From G963663735 sp963663735 (GTDB taxonomy: Bacteria > Acidobacteriota > UBA6911 > RPQK01 > JAPXNP01): 64,000 bases of DNA. Below are positions 25,795 through 34,281 of this stretch, one piece after another; positions within the stretch are counted from its first letter, which is position 1; each line of letters begins with the position of its first letter. The notes under the pieces were generated by a model. The model was not told where the DNA came from. It worked only from the letters and a program-made list of their open reading frames with translations, and made no database searches. Location: contig CAXXHN010000002.1 of NCBI GenBank assembly GCA_963663735.2, forward strand, positions 62,001 through 126,000, in the 5' to 3' direction. Made by a program: the position numbers and the translations under genes.

Positions 25795-26379
25795 TCAGGC
25801 TCTGCAGCTTGTTATGTGTCCCAGTTCAAAAGCTTTAAGGTTAAGGTCAAGAAAGCGCTGTGGTACGGTCTTGTTCATTGCGCTGATCCAGGAATCCATT
25901 TTTATATCCATGAAACGTGAAAGGACTCCCAGGACAACAACATTGAAGACTTTGGTGTTGCCTATTTTGCCCGCTACAGAAACCGCGTCCAGGATATAAA
26001 GATCACTGCATATATCTTTCAGTTGTTTCAGGATGTCATCAGGATAGGCAGCTGTTCCTGAAATCACCGGCATCGGCAGTATTTTCTGGTCATTTACGAT
26101 CATTTTCCCACCTGGTTTAAGGTAGTGGGCCCACCTGAGTGCCTCCATTTTTTCGAATCCAATAATAATATCCGCGCCCGCTTCTTCAACAATGGGTGAA
26201 TATACCTTGCTTCCATACCTGACGTGGGTAACTACACTGCCCCCGCGTTGCGCCATCCCGTGGATTTCGGAGATTTTTACATCATAGCCCTCGCTGGTAA
26301 GCAGTCTGCCAAGGATCTTGGCGGTAAGCAGCGTTCCCTGCCCCCCGACACCCGCGATTAATATACTGGTGGTTTCCAT
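25795..26379 (-). CDS. iorB: Indolepyruvate:ferredoxin oxidoreductase, beta subunit
   Basis: A 194-aa gamma-type domain of 2-oxoacid:ferredoxin oxidoreductases. It has the start ILIAGVGGQGTLL (about 6-18) and HGMAQRGGSVVTHVRYG (about 40-56), both strongly conserved. With IorA it converts indolepyruvate or phenylpyruvate plus CoA to the aryl-acetyl-CoA, CO2 and reduced ferredoxin, an anaerobic step. One base separates it from iorA, so the two are cotranslated. Confidence 0.94.
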   Translation of the reverse strand: METTSILIAGVGGQGTLLTAKILGRLLTSEGYDVKISEIHGMAQRGGSVVTHVRYGSKVYSPIVEEAGADIIIGFEKMEALRWAHYLKPGGKMIVNDQKILPMPVISGTAAYPDDILKQLKDICSDLYILDAVSVAGKIGNTKVFNVVVLGVLSRFMDIKMDSWISAMNKTVPQRFLDLNLKAFELGHITSCRA

Positions 26380-26380
26380 T

Positions 26381-28108
26381 TCAGACTCCTTTTAAACTGA
26401 GGGCATTATGCTCGCATAGTTCTACACAAAGACCGCAGCCGACGCAGAGAACCGGGTTGATATCCGGCCGGTTCTTGTTATTGGCTATAGCCGGGCATCC
26501 GATTTTCAGGCATTTCCCGCATTCTGTGCAGTTGTTGTTGTTAAACAGGGCCTTGTCGCCCGTGCCTTTGGTAATAAGAAAGCATGGCCTCCGAAAGATG
26601 ATAACCGAGGGCTCGTGCCGCTCCGTCTCTCGCTCAATGACCTTTAAAGCCTCTTCGAGATTGTACGGGTCTACCACATAAACATGATTGATTCCGATGG
26701 ATTCCACGAGTTTAACCAGGTCGACCGAAGGCGAAGGAGCACCCTTTATATTCTTCCCTGTGCCTGGATGGTTCTGGTGACCTGTCATTCCGGTAATGGA
26801 GTTATCAAGGATAATTGTTGTCGTGATACCCTGGTTGTATACGACATCCATCAGTCCGTTAATTCCCGTATGCAGGAATGTGGAGTCCCCGATAACCGCG
26901 ACCACCCTTTCAGCAAAATCTCTGCCCCTGGCTTTCTCCATTCCGAGGGCGGTTCCAATACTGGCCCCCATACAGATGCAGGTGTCCATGGAGTTTAGTG
27001 GTGACAGGGCACCGAGAGTGTAACATCCGATATCTCCTGTAACGGTAAGCTTCAAGGTGTTGAGAGTGTAAAACACCGCGCGATGCGGGCATCCCGGACA
27101 TAAGACCGGGGGTCTTGCCGGAAGAGTCGTTGCAGGCAGGGAGTTAGCTGTTTCCTGCCTGAGAGCTTCAGAGATGATCCGGCTGGAAAGTTCTCCCTGT
27201 ACGGAAAATATGTCCTTGCCCGTTACATTGATTCCCCAGCTTTTTACCTGGTCTTCGATGACTGGTTCAAGCTCTTCGATTACATATAGTTTTTTGACCC
27301 CGGCTGCGAACATTTCAATCATTTTTCGAGGCAGGGGATTTATGAATCCCAGCTTAAGGTAGGATGCCTGGGGAAGAATTTCTTTGGCATACTGGTAACA
27401 GGTTCCGCTGGTGATGATGCCTATATCCCTGTCCCCCCACTCAATCCTGTTGACAGGGCAGGTTTCTGCATATTCGGCGAGTTTTTTTTCTCTTGCTTCC
27501 ACCAGATGGTGCCTGGCCCGGGCCATGGCAGGCATCATTACATTTTTCTGCACATCCTTTTTATAAGGTTTTAAGGGGACACTTTTTCTTTCACTGAGTT
27601 GCACAATGCTCTGGGAGTGGGAAATCCTGGTAGTCAGGCGAAGGATCACCGGGGTATCGTAGAGTTCGCTCAGTTCAAAAGCCAGTTTAGTGAAGTCGAG
27701 AGTCTCCTGGCTGTCAGCCGGTTCCAGCAGCGGGATATGGCTGGCCCTGGCATAATAGCGGGTATCCTGTTCATTCTGTGAACTATGCATCCCCGGATCA
27801 TCTGCCACGGCAATAACCAGGCCCCCGCTGGTCCCTATGTAGGAGATTGTAAACAGCGGATCAGCCGCCACGTTCAGCCCGACATGTTTCATTGAAACAA
27901 TGCTGCGGGCGCCTCCTATACTGGCTCCTATGGCTACCTCCATGGCAACTTTTTCATTGGGTGCCCATTCAGAATAAATTTCCTGATATCCGGCAATGTA
28001 TTCAGTAATTTCGGTGCTTGGAGTGCCAGGGTAGGCTGTTGCCACCGTAGCTCCAGCTTCCCATACACCGCGAGCTACAGCAGCGTTTCCGATAAGTAAT
28101 TCCTGCAA
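26381..28108 (-). CDS. iorA: Indolepyruvate:ferredoxin oxidoreductase, alpha subunit
   Basis: A 575-aa thiamine-diphosphate enzyme fused to a ferredoxin domain. It starts with GNAAVARGVWEAG and AYPGTPSTEI (pyrimidine-binding domain). The central TPP/Mg region has GDIGCYTLG and later GDSTFLHTG. The C-terminus carries two [4Fe-4S] motifs: CTECGKC with a following CP, and CVGCGLCVELC. Oxygen-sensitive chemistry indicates anaerobic metabolism. Gene order paaK, ACT, iorA, iorB on the minus strand is a known arrangement for arylpyruvate oxidation. Confidence 0.96.
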   Translation of the reverse strand: MQELLIGNAAVARGVWEAGATVATAYPGTPSTEITEYIAGYQEIYSEWAPNEKVAMEVAIGASIGGARSIVSMKHVGLNVAADPLFTISYIGTSGGLVIAVADDPGMHSSQNEQDTRYYARASHIPLLEPADSQETLDFTKLAFELSELYDTPVILRLTTRISHSQSIVQLSERKSVPLKPYKKDVQKNVMMPAMARARHHLVEAREKKLAEYAETCPVNRIEWGDRDIGIITSGTCYQYAKEILPQASYLKLGFINPLPRKMIEMFAAGVKKLYVIEELEPVIEDQVKSWGINVTGKDIFSVQGELSSRIISEALRQETANSLPATTLPARPPVLCPGCPHRAVFYTLNTLKLTVTGDIGCYTLGALSPLNSMDTCICMGASIGTALGMEKARGRDFAERVVAVIGDSTFLHTGINGLMDVVYNQGITTTIILDNSITGMTGHQNHPGTGKNIKGAPSPSVDLVKLVESIGINHVYVVDPYNLEEALKVIERETERHEPSVIIFRRPCFLITKGTGDKALFNNNNCTECGKCLKIGCPAIANNKNRPDINPVLCVGCGLCVELCEHNALSLKGV

Positions 28109-28236
28109 ATCTATTTCTCCGTATTAAACGCCTGAGGCGTTATGCTCTTGCTTAGATGTAAATTCCGATCAGGCAATGCAGAGCCTGCAGTATGAACAGG
28201 TCTTTTTTGCCTGGAATGAATATCGCGCGGCACCTC

Positions 28237-28665
28237 TCAGGAACTGATGTCAGTCATCCTGATCAGTTTGACTCCATTGTCCAGAAGAATCTGTTTAGCA
28301 TGTTCAAAATCTTCGATTTTAAACACCAGGAGCGCCTTGTCAGTAATTGTGTGGGCAAATGCGTACATATACTCGACGTTTGCGTTGTTATCGTCAAAAA
28401 TTCCGACTATTCTGGCCAGGCTTCCCGGTTCGTTGCCAACCTCTACCGCCAGTACACTGGTCCTGCGGGCTGTAAAGCCATTTTCCTTTAACAGTTCAAG
28501 GGCTTCAGCGGGTTTGTTCACGACCATTCTCAGTACCCCGAAGGTCTCGGTTTCCGCGATTGTCAGGGCCATAATATTGATGCCGTTATCGGCCAGCAGG
28601 CGACAGAGCTGATGCAGCCTGCCTTTTCTATTTTCAAGAAAAACTGAGATCTGTGTTATCTCCAT
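28237..28665 (-). CDS. Tandem ACT domain protein (amino acid sensor)
   Basis: A 142-aa protein made of two ACT domains (about 1-65 and 70-140), with ISVFLENRKGRLHQLCRLLA and LAVEVGNEPGSLARIVGIFD, the glycine at the ACT ligand turn in each. ACT domains bind amino acids and regulate enzymes. Placed between paaK and iorA, it probably senses an aromatic amino acid to control this pathway. No catalytic or DNA-binding domain is present. Confidence 0.9.
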   Translation of the reverse strand: MEITQISVFLENRKGRLHQLCRLLADNGINIMALTIAETETFGVLRMVVNKPAEALELLKENGFTARRTSVLAVEVGNEPGSLARIVGIFDDNNANVEYMYAFAHTITDKALLVFKIEDFEHAKQILLDNGVKLIRMTDISS

Positions 28666-28774
28666 TATCAGATCCTTTCCTTACAATTCATTCTGTTCTC
28701 ATCCGTTTATGTTAATCCAGAAACAAAATCAGCCGGGAGGTTATTCCTGTTTCCCGATTATCTTGCCAATGTGC

Positions 28775-30079
28775 CTATTGGGAAGGTCGTGTATCAATTA
28801 CCCTTTTAGCTTTGCCCATTGACCGCTCAATGGTGCCGGGTTCTACCAGCCGGACTTTTGCTGAGAGGGAGAGGACGCTGGCCATTTCAGATTTAATCTT
28901 GGCTTCGAGCCTTTCCAGCTCTTTTATTTCGTCTGAAAATACTTCGGGAGTCACTTCCACCTGTATCTCAATCTCATCCAGACTGTTATCCCTGCGGCTT
29001 ACTATCAACTGATAATGGGGTTCGGTTTCCTTGATTCCCATAAGCACATGTTCAATCTGGGAGGGGAATACATTAATTCCCCTGATGATGAGCATGTCGT
29101 CGGTCCTGCCCTTAATCTTGCTGATCCTGGGACTGGTCCTTCCGCACCGGCAAGCTTCACGGTTCATACTTACAATATCCCTGGTCCTGTAGCGAATAAG
29201 CGGGCTTCCGGTTTTGGTGAGAGTGGTGATGACCAGTTCCCCGTCTTCTCCATCAGCGACAGCTTCACCAGTGTCGGGATTGATCACCTCAGGGTAAAAG
29301 ACATCCTCGAAGATGTGAAGCCCGTCTTTGAAAGTACATTCCTGGGCAACCCCGGGGCCGATTATTTCAGATAATCCATAAATATCCGCTGCCAGGATAT
29401 CCCACTTATCTTCGATCTCATTTCTCATTGCTTCACTGCAGGGCTCCGCGCCGAATATGCCGATTTCCAGTGAACTCTTCCTGGGATCCTGCCCTTCTTT
29501 TATTGCCTGGTCAGCCATAGACAGGGCGTAACTCGGGGTACACGCCAGGATTCGTGGTTTGAAATCATGCATCAGTTTCAGCTGGCGTTTGGTCTGTCCT
29601 GCGGACATGGGCAGGATGGTTAGGCCCATTTCCAGGGCGCCATAATGCAGGCCGAGCCCGCCCGTGAAAAGTCCGTAGCCATAGGCAATCTGAATCATGT
29701 CTCCCGGTTTTGCCCCAGCACATCCCAGGCATCGGGCTACTACTGTCGACCATAGTGCCAGATCGTCCCTGGTGTAACCTGTTACAGTCGGATTCCCGGT
29801 TGTCCCGCTTGATACATGGATTTCACCAATCTGATTAAGGGGTGAGCTGAACAGGTTAAAAGGGTAGGTATCCCGCATGTCTGTTTTAGTGGTGAAGGGA
29901 AGGCGGGTAATGTCTGCGATTGAGTGTATATCTCCGGGTTCAAGTCCGATACTGTCGAATTTGCGATGGTAAAAAGGGCTGTTGTTGTAAATATAGTCTG
30001 CCAGGTTGATAAGCCTTTTTGATTGCAAGGCTTTCATTTCATCACGACACATGCATTCAATGTCTTTATTCCAAATCAT
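28775..30079 (-). CDS. paaK: Phenylacetate-CoA ligase
   Basis: A 434-aa adenylate-forming enzyme, AMP-forming, that joins phenylacetate (or a related aryl acid) to CoA. The phosphate-binding loop is VSSGTTGNPTV; YGLSEIIGPGV near the middle contacts ATP; the C-terminal domain has GRTDDMLIIRGINVFPSQIE, typical of PaaK. First gene of the minus-strand run, 110 bases before the ACT gene. Beside iorAB it may interconvert aryl-acetates and their CoA esters, either recovering aryl acids or working in reverse during amino acid fermentation. Confidence 0.94.
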   Translation of the reverse strand: MIWNKDIECMCRDEMKALQSKRLINLADYIYNNSPFYHRKFDSIGLEPGDIHSIADITRLPFTTKTDMRDTYPFNLFSSPLNQIGEIHVSSGTTGNPTVTGYTRDDLALWSTVVARCLGCAGAKPGDMIQIAYGYGLFTGGLGLHYGALEMGLTILPMSAGQTKRQLKLMHDFKPRILACTPSYALSMADQAIKEGQDPRKSSLEIGIFGAEPCSEAMRNEIEDKWDILAADIYGLSEIIGPGVAQECTFKDGLHIFEDVFYPEVINPDTGEAVADGEDGELVITTLTKTGSPLIRYRTRDIVSMNREACRCGRTSPRISKIKGRTDDMLIIRGINVFPSQIEHVLMGIKETEPHYQLIVSRRDNSLDEIEIQVEVTPEVFSDEIKELERLEAKIKSEMASVLSLSAKVRLVEPGTIERSMGKAKRVIDTRPSQ

Positions 30080-30442
30080 TGCAGCCTTTCGTAGGTTAAA
30101 ATATAAAGTGATTAGAGATTAATATCCAGGCCAGCTTCACCAAAGGAAGGAAAAGCTAAACAGCTTAAAGGATTGTAAGACATATACTGGACTGAGGACA
30201 AGTCACTAATACAGAAGTTATGATCGTTCTTCAGTTTGCAGAAAATCGAGCAGCCGGAATTTCCTTTGAAGGCTTGCCGGGAACGACGTTAGACCGGATT
30301 GATAATGTTGCTTCCCCTTTTCCATCAGTAAGATAATGCCAATATTGTTTCCTGTGTGCCGTGTTGCTGTATCATAACCTCAGGCGATTATTCTTTAGAG
30401 GATTACATCTTTAACAGAGACGTTGATTGGAAAGTAGAGATT
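30080..30442. other. Divergent intergenic region between paaK and class V aminotransferase
   Basis: About 360 bases. The plus-strand frame is open from 30356, but that part lacks family similarity. The region must carry promoters for both directions; no convincing -35/-10 pair, repeat or hairpin was seen. Confidence 0.3.
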
Positions 30443-31681
30443 ATGAGAGAGATATCAGATCAGGAGATCAGTTCGATCCGGGAAGATTTTCCATCACTTG
30501 GGAGAACCTGGAACGGCCATAGAATCCATTATTTTGACGGTCCGGGGGGATCGCAGGTTCCTGAATCGGTCATAACCGCTGTTTCTGAATATTACCGCAC
30601 CTGTAATGCCAACGTTCACGGCTTGTTTGTCACAAGCCGTGAAACCGACACTATCCTGCACCAGGCCCGGCTGGCCATGGCCGATTTTTTGGGGGCAGAG
30701 GGTCCGGAGGCAATCTCCCTGGGAGCAAATATGACCACCCTGAATTACTCCCTTAGCCATGCCCTGGTTCGCAGTTTTAAACCAGGGGACGAGGTCCTGA
30801 TCACGGCGCTGGATCATGAGGCCAACCGTGGACCCTGGCTGGGATTACGGGAGAAGGGGATCATTGTCAGGGAATTGCCGATCACAACGGAGGGTAAACT
30901 GGATTACTCCCTGCTGGAAAAAATGATAACTTCCCGCACCAGGCTGATTGCCGCTGGATGGGCATCCAATGCGCTGGGAACTGTTAACGATATTCGGCTT
31001 ATCCGGCGGATTTCCAGGCAGGCTGGAGCCCTGCTCCTGGTTGATGCCGTGCATTACGCTCCGCATTTTTCCATTGATGTGAAGGAAGAGGATATTGATT
31101 TTCTGCTCTGTTCAGCCTACAAGTTCTATGGCCCTCACGTAGGCATTCTTTATTCCAGACCGGGTTTGCTGGACCAACTGGAGCCTGATCGGCTCAAAAC
31201 CCAGGACCAGGCCTCTCCTTACCGCATTGAAACCGGAACCCTGAATCATGCCGCCATTGCCGGGGTCACCGCGGCTGTAAATTATCTTTCCCGGTTCGGA
31301 AGTGGAGAATCCAGGCGTGCCCGGCTGGTTGAGGGATTCTCCAGGATAAGCCGCTATGAGTTTGCTTTGGCCTGTAGATTATTTCAAGGTATGGCTGAGA
31401 ACCGGAAAATAACTGTTTATGGACCCCCTATGCCTTCAGAACCAGGTGGAAGAACGCCCACTGTCTCTTTTAGGATAGAGGGTTTATCTCCCGCGGAAGC
31501 CTGTGAGAAGCTGGGGGAAAAGGGTTTTTTGCTTTGGGATGGAGATTTTTATGCTGCCAGGATAATTGAACTCCTGGGATTGGCTGAAAGTGGAGGAGTG
31601 ATCCGGGTCGGGATATCGATTTACACCAGGAAGGAAGAGGTGGAAGCCCTGCTGGAAGCTATCAGTGAGCTGTCACGATAA
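30443..31681 (+). CDS. Class V aminotransferase, cysteine desulfurase-like
   Basis: PLP enzyme of 412 aa related to SufS/IscS and the VC1184-type subgroup. It has YFDGPGGSQVP near the start (30-40), DAVHYAPH (201-208) and the PLP lysine in SAYKFYGPH (Lys227). A clear active-site cysteine loop as in true desulfurases was not seen, so cysteine desulfurase activity is uncertain; a selenocysteine lyase or other beta-lyase role is also possible. ATG 30443 is chosen as the family-consistent start; the frame is open to 30356. No suf or isc genes adjoin it. Confidence 0.85.
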   Translation: MREISDQEISSIREDFPSLGRTWNGHRIHYFDGPGGSQVPESVITAVSEYYRTCNANVHGLFVTSRETDTILHQARLAMADFLGAEGPEAISLGANMTTLNYSLSHALVRSFKPGDEVLITALDHEANRGPWLGLREKGIIVRELPITTEGKLDYSLLEKMITSRTRLIAAGWASNALGTVNDIRLIRRISRQAGALLLVDAVHYAPHFSIDVKEEDIDFLLCSAYKFYGPHVGILYSRPGLLDQLEPDRLKTQDQASPYRIETGTLNHAAIAGVTAAVNYLSRFGSGESRRARLVEGFSRISRYEFALACRLFQGMAENRKITVYGPPMPSEPGGRTPTVSFRIEGLSPAEACEKLGEKGFLLWDGDFYAARIIELLGLAESGGVIRVGISIYTRKEEVEALLEAISELSR

Positions 31682-31694
31682 ATGTTCAGTTAGA

Positions 31695-33176
31695 CTATCT
31701 CTTTTTCTTTCCTGAATAAAGGTCTATTACACGTTCTATGGCCTGGCTGCACACACTGCAGAAACCGTTTTCTGTGGATGTTGAAAACATGGTGCAGGCA
31801 ATTTCAGGTCTGTAGAACCCGGAGGAATGGTAAGCCGCACCCTCAAAGGCTCCGACCTTGCCGGAATAGGTGTCATTTTTAACCAGGTCCAGCAGCTTAT
31901 TTTTCTTTTCATCCGCTGATAGAGAGCCGGACCCGCTTTTCCCATGTGCTGAATATATCCTGTCGTACTCCACTTTGTTCCAGGGTGTGGGCAGGGGCGT
32001 CGATTTCTCTATAAGGTTTCTCCATTTTAGATTTTCGGGATCTCGAAGAGCTGTAACATTAGGTTCCCAGGGTTCATCAGGCTCAGATTCAAAATTTTCA
32101 TATGCCACATCGGAAGAGTAGTATTCATCTGCCAGGCCGGCAAACAGATGGCCAAATTCATGAACCAGGATATAGGAGGATCTGGCGGCATCACTTGAAC
32201 ATGTGAGCCAAAGATTGTAGATTCCGCCGCCTCCATACTTGATGTCATTGAAGAGGATGATGATGAAGTCATAAGGAGCTGCCGCGGCCAGGTCCCTGAT
32301 TGATTTTTCTTCGTAAGACAGTACATAGCGATCCAGGTCCAGCGCGTTGAAACTCAATCCCAGCGCCGTGTTTTTCCATGAACCGTTCCTGGGATCCGAG
32401 ATCCCGCTGTCTTGAGAAATTATGTCCACAGCCCTGACGTTGAAATCCTTTTTCCGCTTTGAAAATGGAGAGGTATTAAACAGGATGTCGGTCATTCTCT
32501 GGGCATCAGCATGGAATTTTCCAATCTCTTTCTCTGTGTAACCGTCTCCCATGATCAGGAGATCCACCTTGGCAGTACACGGCCCGTTTTCAAAAATAGT
32601 CCATACATTAAGATCATTTCTAATCGGAGAACGGTCCACAAACCTGCTTTTGGGTCTAATTTCAGTCTGCCATATCTCCTGGAATGACCCATCCTGTTGC
32701 CGTTTTTCAACTGACAGGAAAAAGGGATTCCGTGGTTCGGGGAAACGGAATGGTTCAGAAAAGGTTTTCCAGATTCCCGCAGAAGCTTCAGCAGTCATTT
32801 CCCATTCGCCGAAAATACTGCCGTAACCGGAGGAATAAACCAGTAATCCTGAGGATTTGTCCTTGATCTGGAATCTATACTTTCCAAGATTCTGATCCTC
32901 GGTGAGGAGGACGGTCCTTCCCGCCCATGGTCCTTCGATGAGAATCCGGTCCGTTGCGAAATTTTCTTCTTCGCTGGTTCCGGAGTGGAAGGAGTCAACC
33001 CTCATCGTGTTTCCGGTAAATGTTTCTTCAAATTTCATTTCATTTTCTAAAACGGATCCTGTAAGGAAAGATGAAAATGCCAAAATGAACAGGAAGGAGG
33101 GGAGGAAAATGGATCTCAAGCGTGTTGACGTTTTTGAAAAAGAGACCTTTTTTATCCTGTTGGATTCAGATTTCAT
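31695..33176 (-). CDS. M64 family metallopeptidase (IgA-peptidase-like), secreted
   Basis: Zinc peptidase of 493 aa with an N-terminal signal or anchor (FLPSFLFILAFSSFLTGS, about 24-41). The M64 motif is HEFGHLFAGLADEY, with His339, Glu340 and His343 plus the downstream acidic ligand. An N-terminal beta-rich M64_N-like part (50-180) precedes it. Members include the Clostridium ramosum IgA protease, but most have unknown substrates. It directly follows galT with a one-base gap, so they are likely cotranscribed although functionally unrelated. Confidence 0.9.
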   Translation of the reverse strand: MKSESNRIKKVSFSKTSTRLRSIFLPSFLFILAFSSFLTGSVLENEMKFEETFTGNTMRVDSFHSGTSEEENFATDRILIEGPWAGRTVLLTEDQNLGKYRFQIKDKSSGLLVYSSGYGSIFGEWEMTAEASAGIWKTFSEPFRFPEPRNPFFLSVEKRQQDGSFQEIWQTEIRPKSRFVDRSPIRNDLNVWTIFENGPCTAKVDLLIMGDGYTEKEIGKFHADAQRMTDILFNTSPFSKRKKDFNVRAVDIISQDSGISDPRNGSWKNTALGLSFNALDLDRYVLSYEEKSIRDLAAAAPYDFIIILFNDIKYGGGGIYNLWLTCSSDAARSSYILVHEFGHLFAGLADEYYSSDVAYENFESEPDEPWEPNVTALRDPENLKWRNLIEKSTPLPTPWNKVEYDRIYSAHGKSGSGSLSADEKKNKLLDLVKNDTYSGKVGAFEGAAYHSSGFYRPEIACTMFSTSTENGFCSVCSQAIERVIDLYSGKKKR

Positions 33177-33177
33177 T

Positions 33178-34263
33178 TTAGTGTTTACACAGGGACTGCG
33201 GCCCTTCCTTCCAGTGGATTTCAGGAAGCGCCTGCAGCTGTTCAGCTGCCGATTCCGGAGTTATATCCCTCTGCGGTGTGGCCAGGAGTTCATAACCCAC
33301 CATGAATTTCTTTACCGTCGCAGAACGAAGGAGCGGGGGATAGAAGTGCATATGAAAGTGCCATTCTTCGTGGGATCCTCCGTCAGAGGGGCTCTGATGA
33401 ATCCCCATTGAGTAAGGGAAGGATGTTTTAAAAAGATTGTCGTACTTGACTGTCAGCCTGTTCAGAATATCAGCCAGTTCTTTGATATCTTGACTGGAGA
33501 ATTCATAGAGGTTCCGTAAATGTTTTCGGCTGATAATCATGGTTTCAAAAGGCCATATTGCCCAGAAAGGAACCAGAGCTATAAATCCTTCGTTTTCCAC
33601 AACAGTCCTGCTGAATAGAGAGTTGCGTTCTTCTTCCAGGCAGCTGCAGAGCAGGCACCTGCCAGTTTCACTAAGGTAGAGAAGCTGGTTTTTCTGTTCC
33701 TTCTGAATCTCTTCGGGCAGGGAGGATGAGGCCCAGATCTGGCAGTGGGGATGAGGATTGCTGCAGCCCATCATGGAGCCTTTGTTTTCAAATATCTGTA
33801 CATAGTCAACCCAGTCAAGTGATCCCAGTTCGATGCTCTGGGATTTCCAGGCTTCAATAATTCGGGTAATGGAATCCTTTCCCATCCTGGCCATAGTCAG
33901 GTCATGCCGGGGGGAAAAGCACATTACCCGGCAGATACCCGATTCGGTCCTGGCCTGGTAAAGATTGCCTCCCCCTGTATCAGGTAGCTTCTCTCCGGGA
34001 ATCAGGGCTGGAAAGTCGTTGTCAAAAACCAGTATTTCCCGGTAATCCGGATTCTTTTTTCCACCGGCCCTGGAATTTCCGGGGCAGAGGTAACAGTCAG
34101 GATCATAGGATGGAAGGTCAGGTGAGGCTGTTTCTTCAGTCTGCCCCAGCCAGGGGCGTGTGGTCCGATGCGGTGATACTAAAATCCAGGCACCGGTAAG
34201 GGGATTGTATCGTTTGTGTGGTGTGCCGGGATTGATGCCGGCAGGATTTTCAGCTTTGCTCAA
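33178..34263 (-). CDS. galT: Galactose-1-phosphate uridylyltransferase
   Basis: Leloir pathway enzyme: exchanges UMP between UDP-glucose and galactose-1-phosphate. It is 361 aa, with RYNPLTGAWILVSPHR near the start, zinc-ligand cysteines CYLCPG, the active-site SNPHPHCQIW (the central His is uridylylated), and HMHFYPPLL near the C-terminus. A second cysteine pair CLLCSC lies mid-protein. Pgm is 10 kb away and a 4-epimerase-like gene lies at 6.7 kb, so the window holds parts of galactose/UDP-sugar supply. It lies 18 bases downstream of the sigma-54 regulator gene. Confidence 0.94.
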   Translation of the reverse strand: MSKAENPAGINPGTPHKRYNPLTGAWILVSPHRTTRPWLGQTEETASPDLPSYDPDCYLCPGNSRAGGKKNPDYREILVFDNDFPALIPGEKLPDTGGGNLYQARTESGICRVMCFSPRHDLTMARMGKDSITRIIEAWKSQSIELGSLDWVDYVQIFENKGSMMGCSNPHPHCQIWASSSLPEEIQKEQKNQLLYLSETGRCLLCSCLEEERNSLFSRTVVENEGFIALVPFWAIWPFETMIISRKHLRNLYEFSSQDIKELADILNRLTVKYDNLFKTSFPYSMGIHQSPSDGGSHEEWHFHMHFYPPLLRSATVKKFMVGYELLATPQRDITPESAAEQLQALPEIHWKEGPQSLCKH

Positions 34264-34281
34264 TGGACCTCCCGGATCGTC

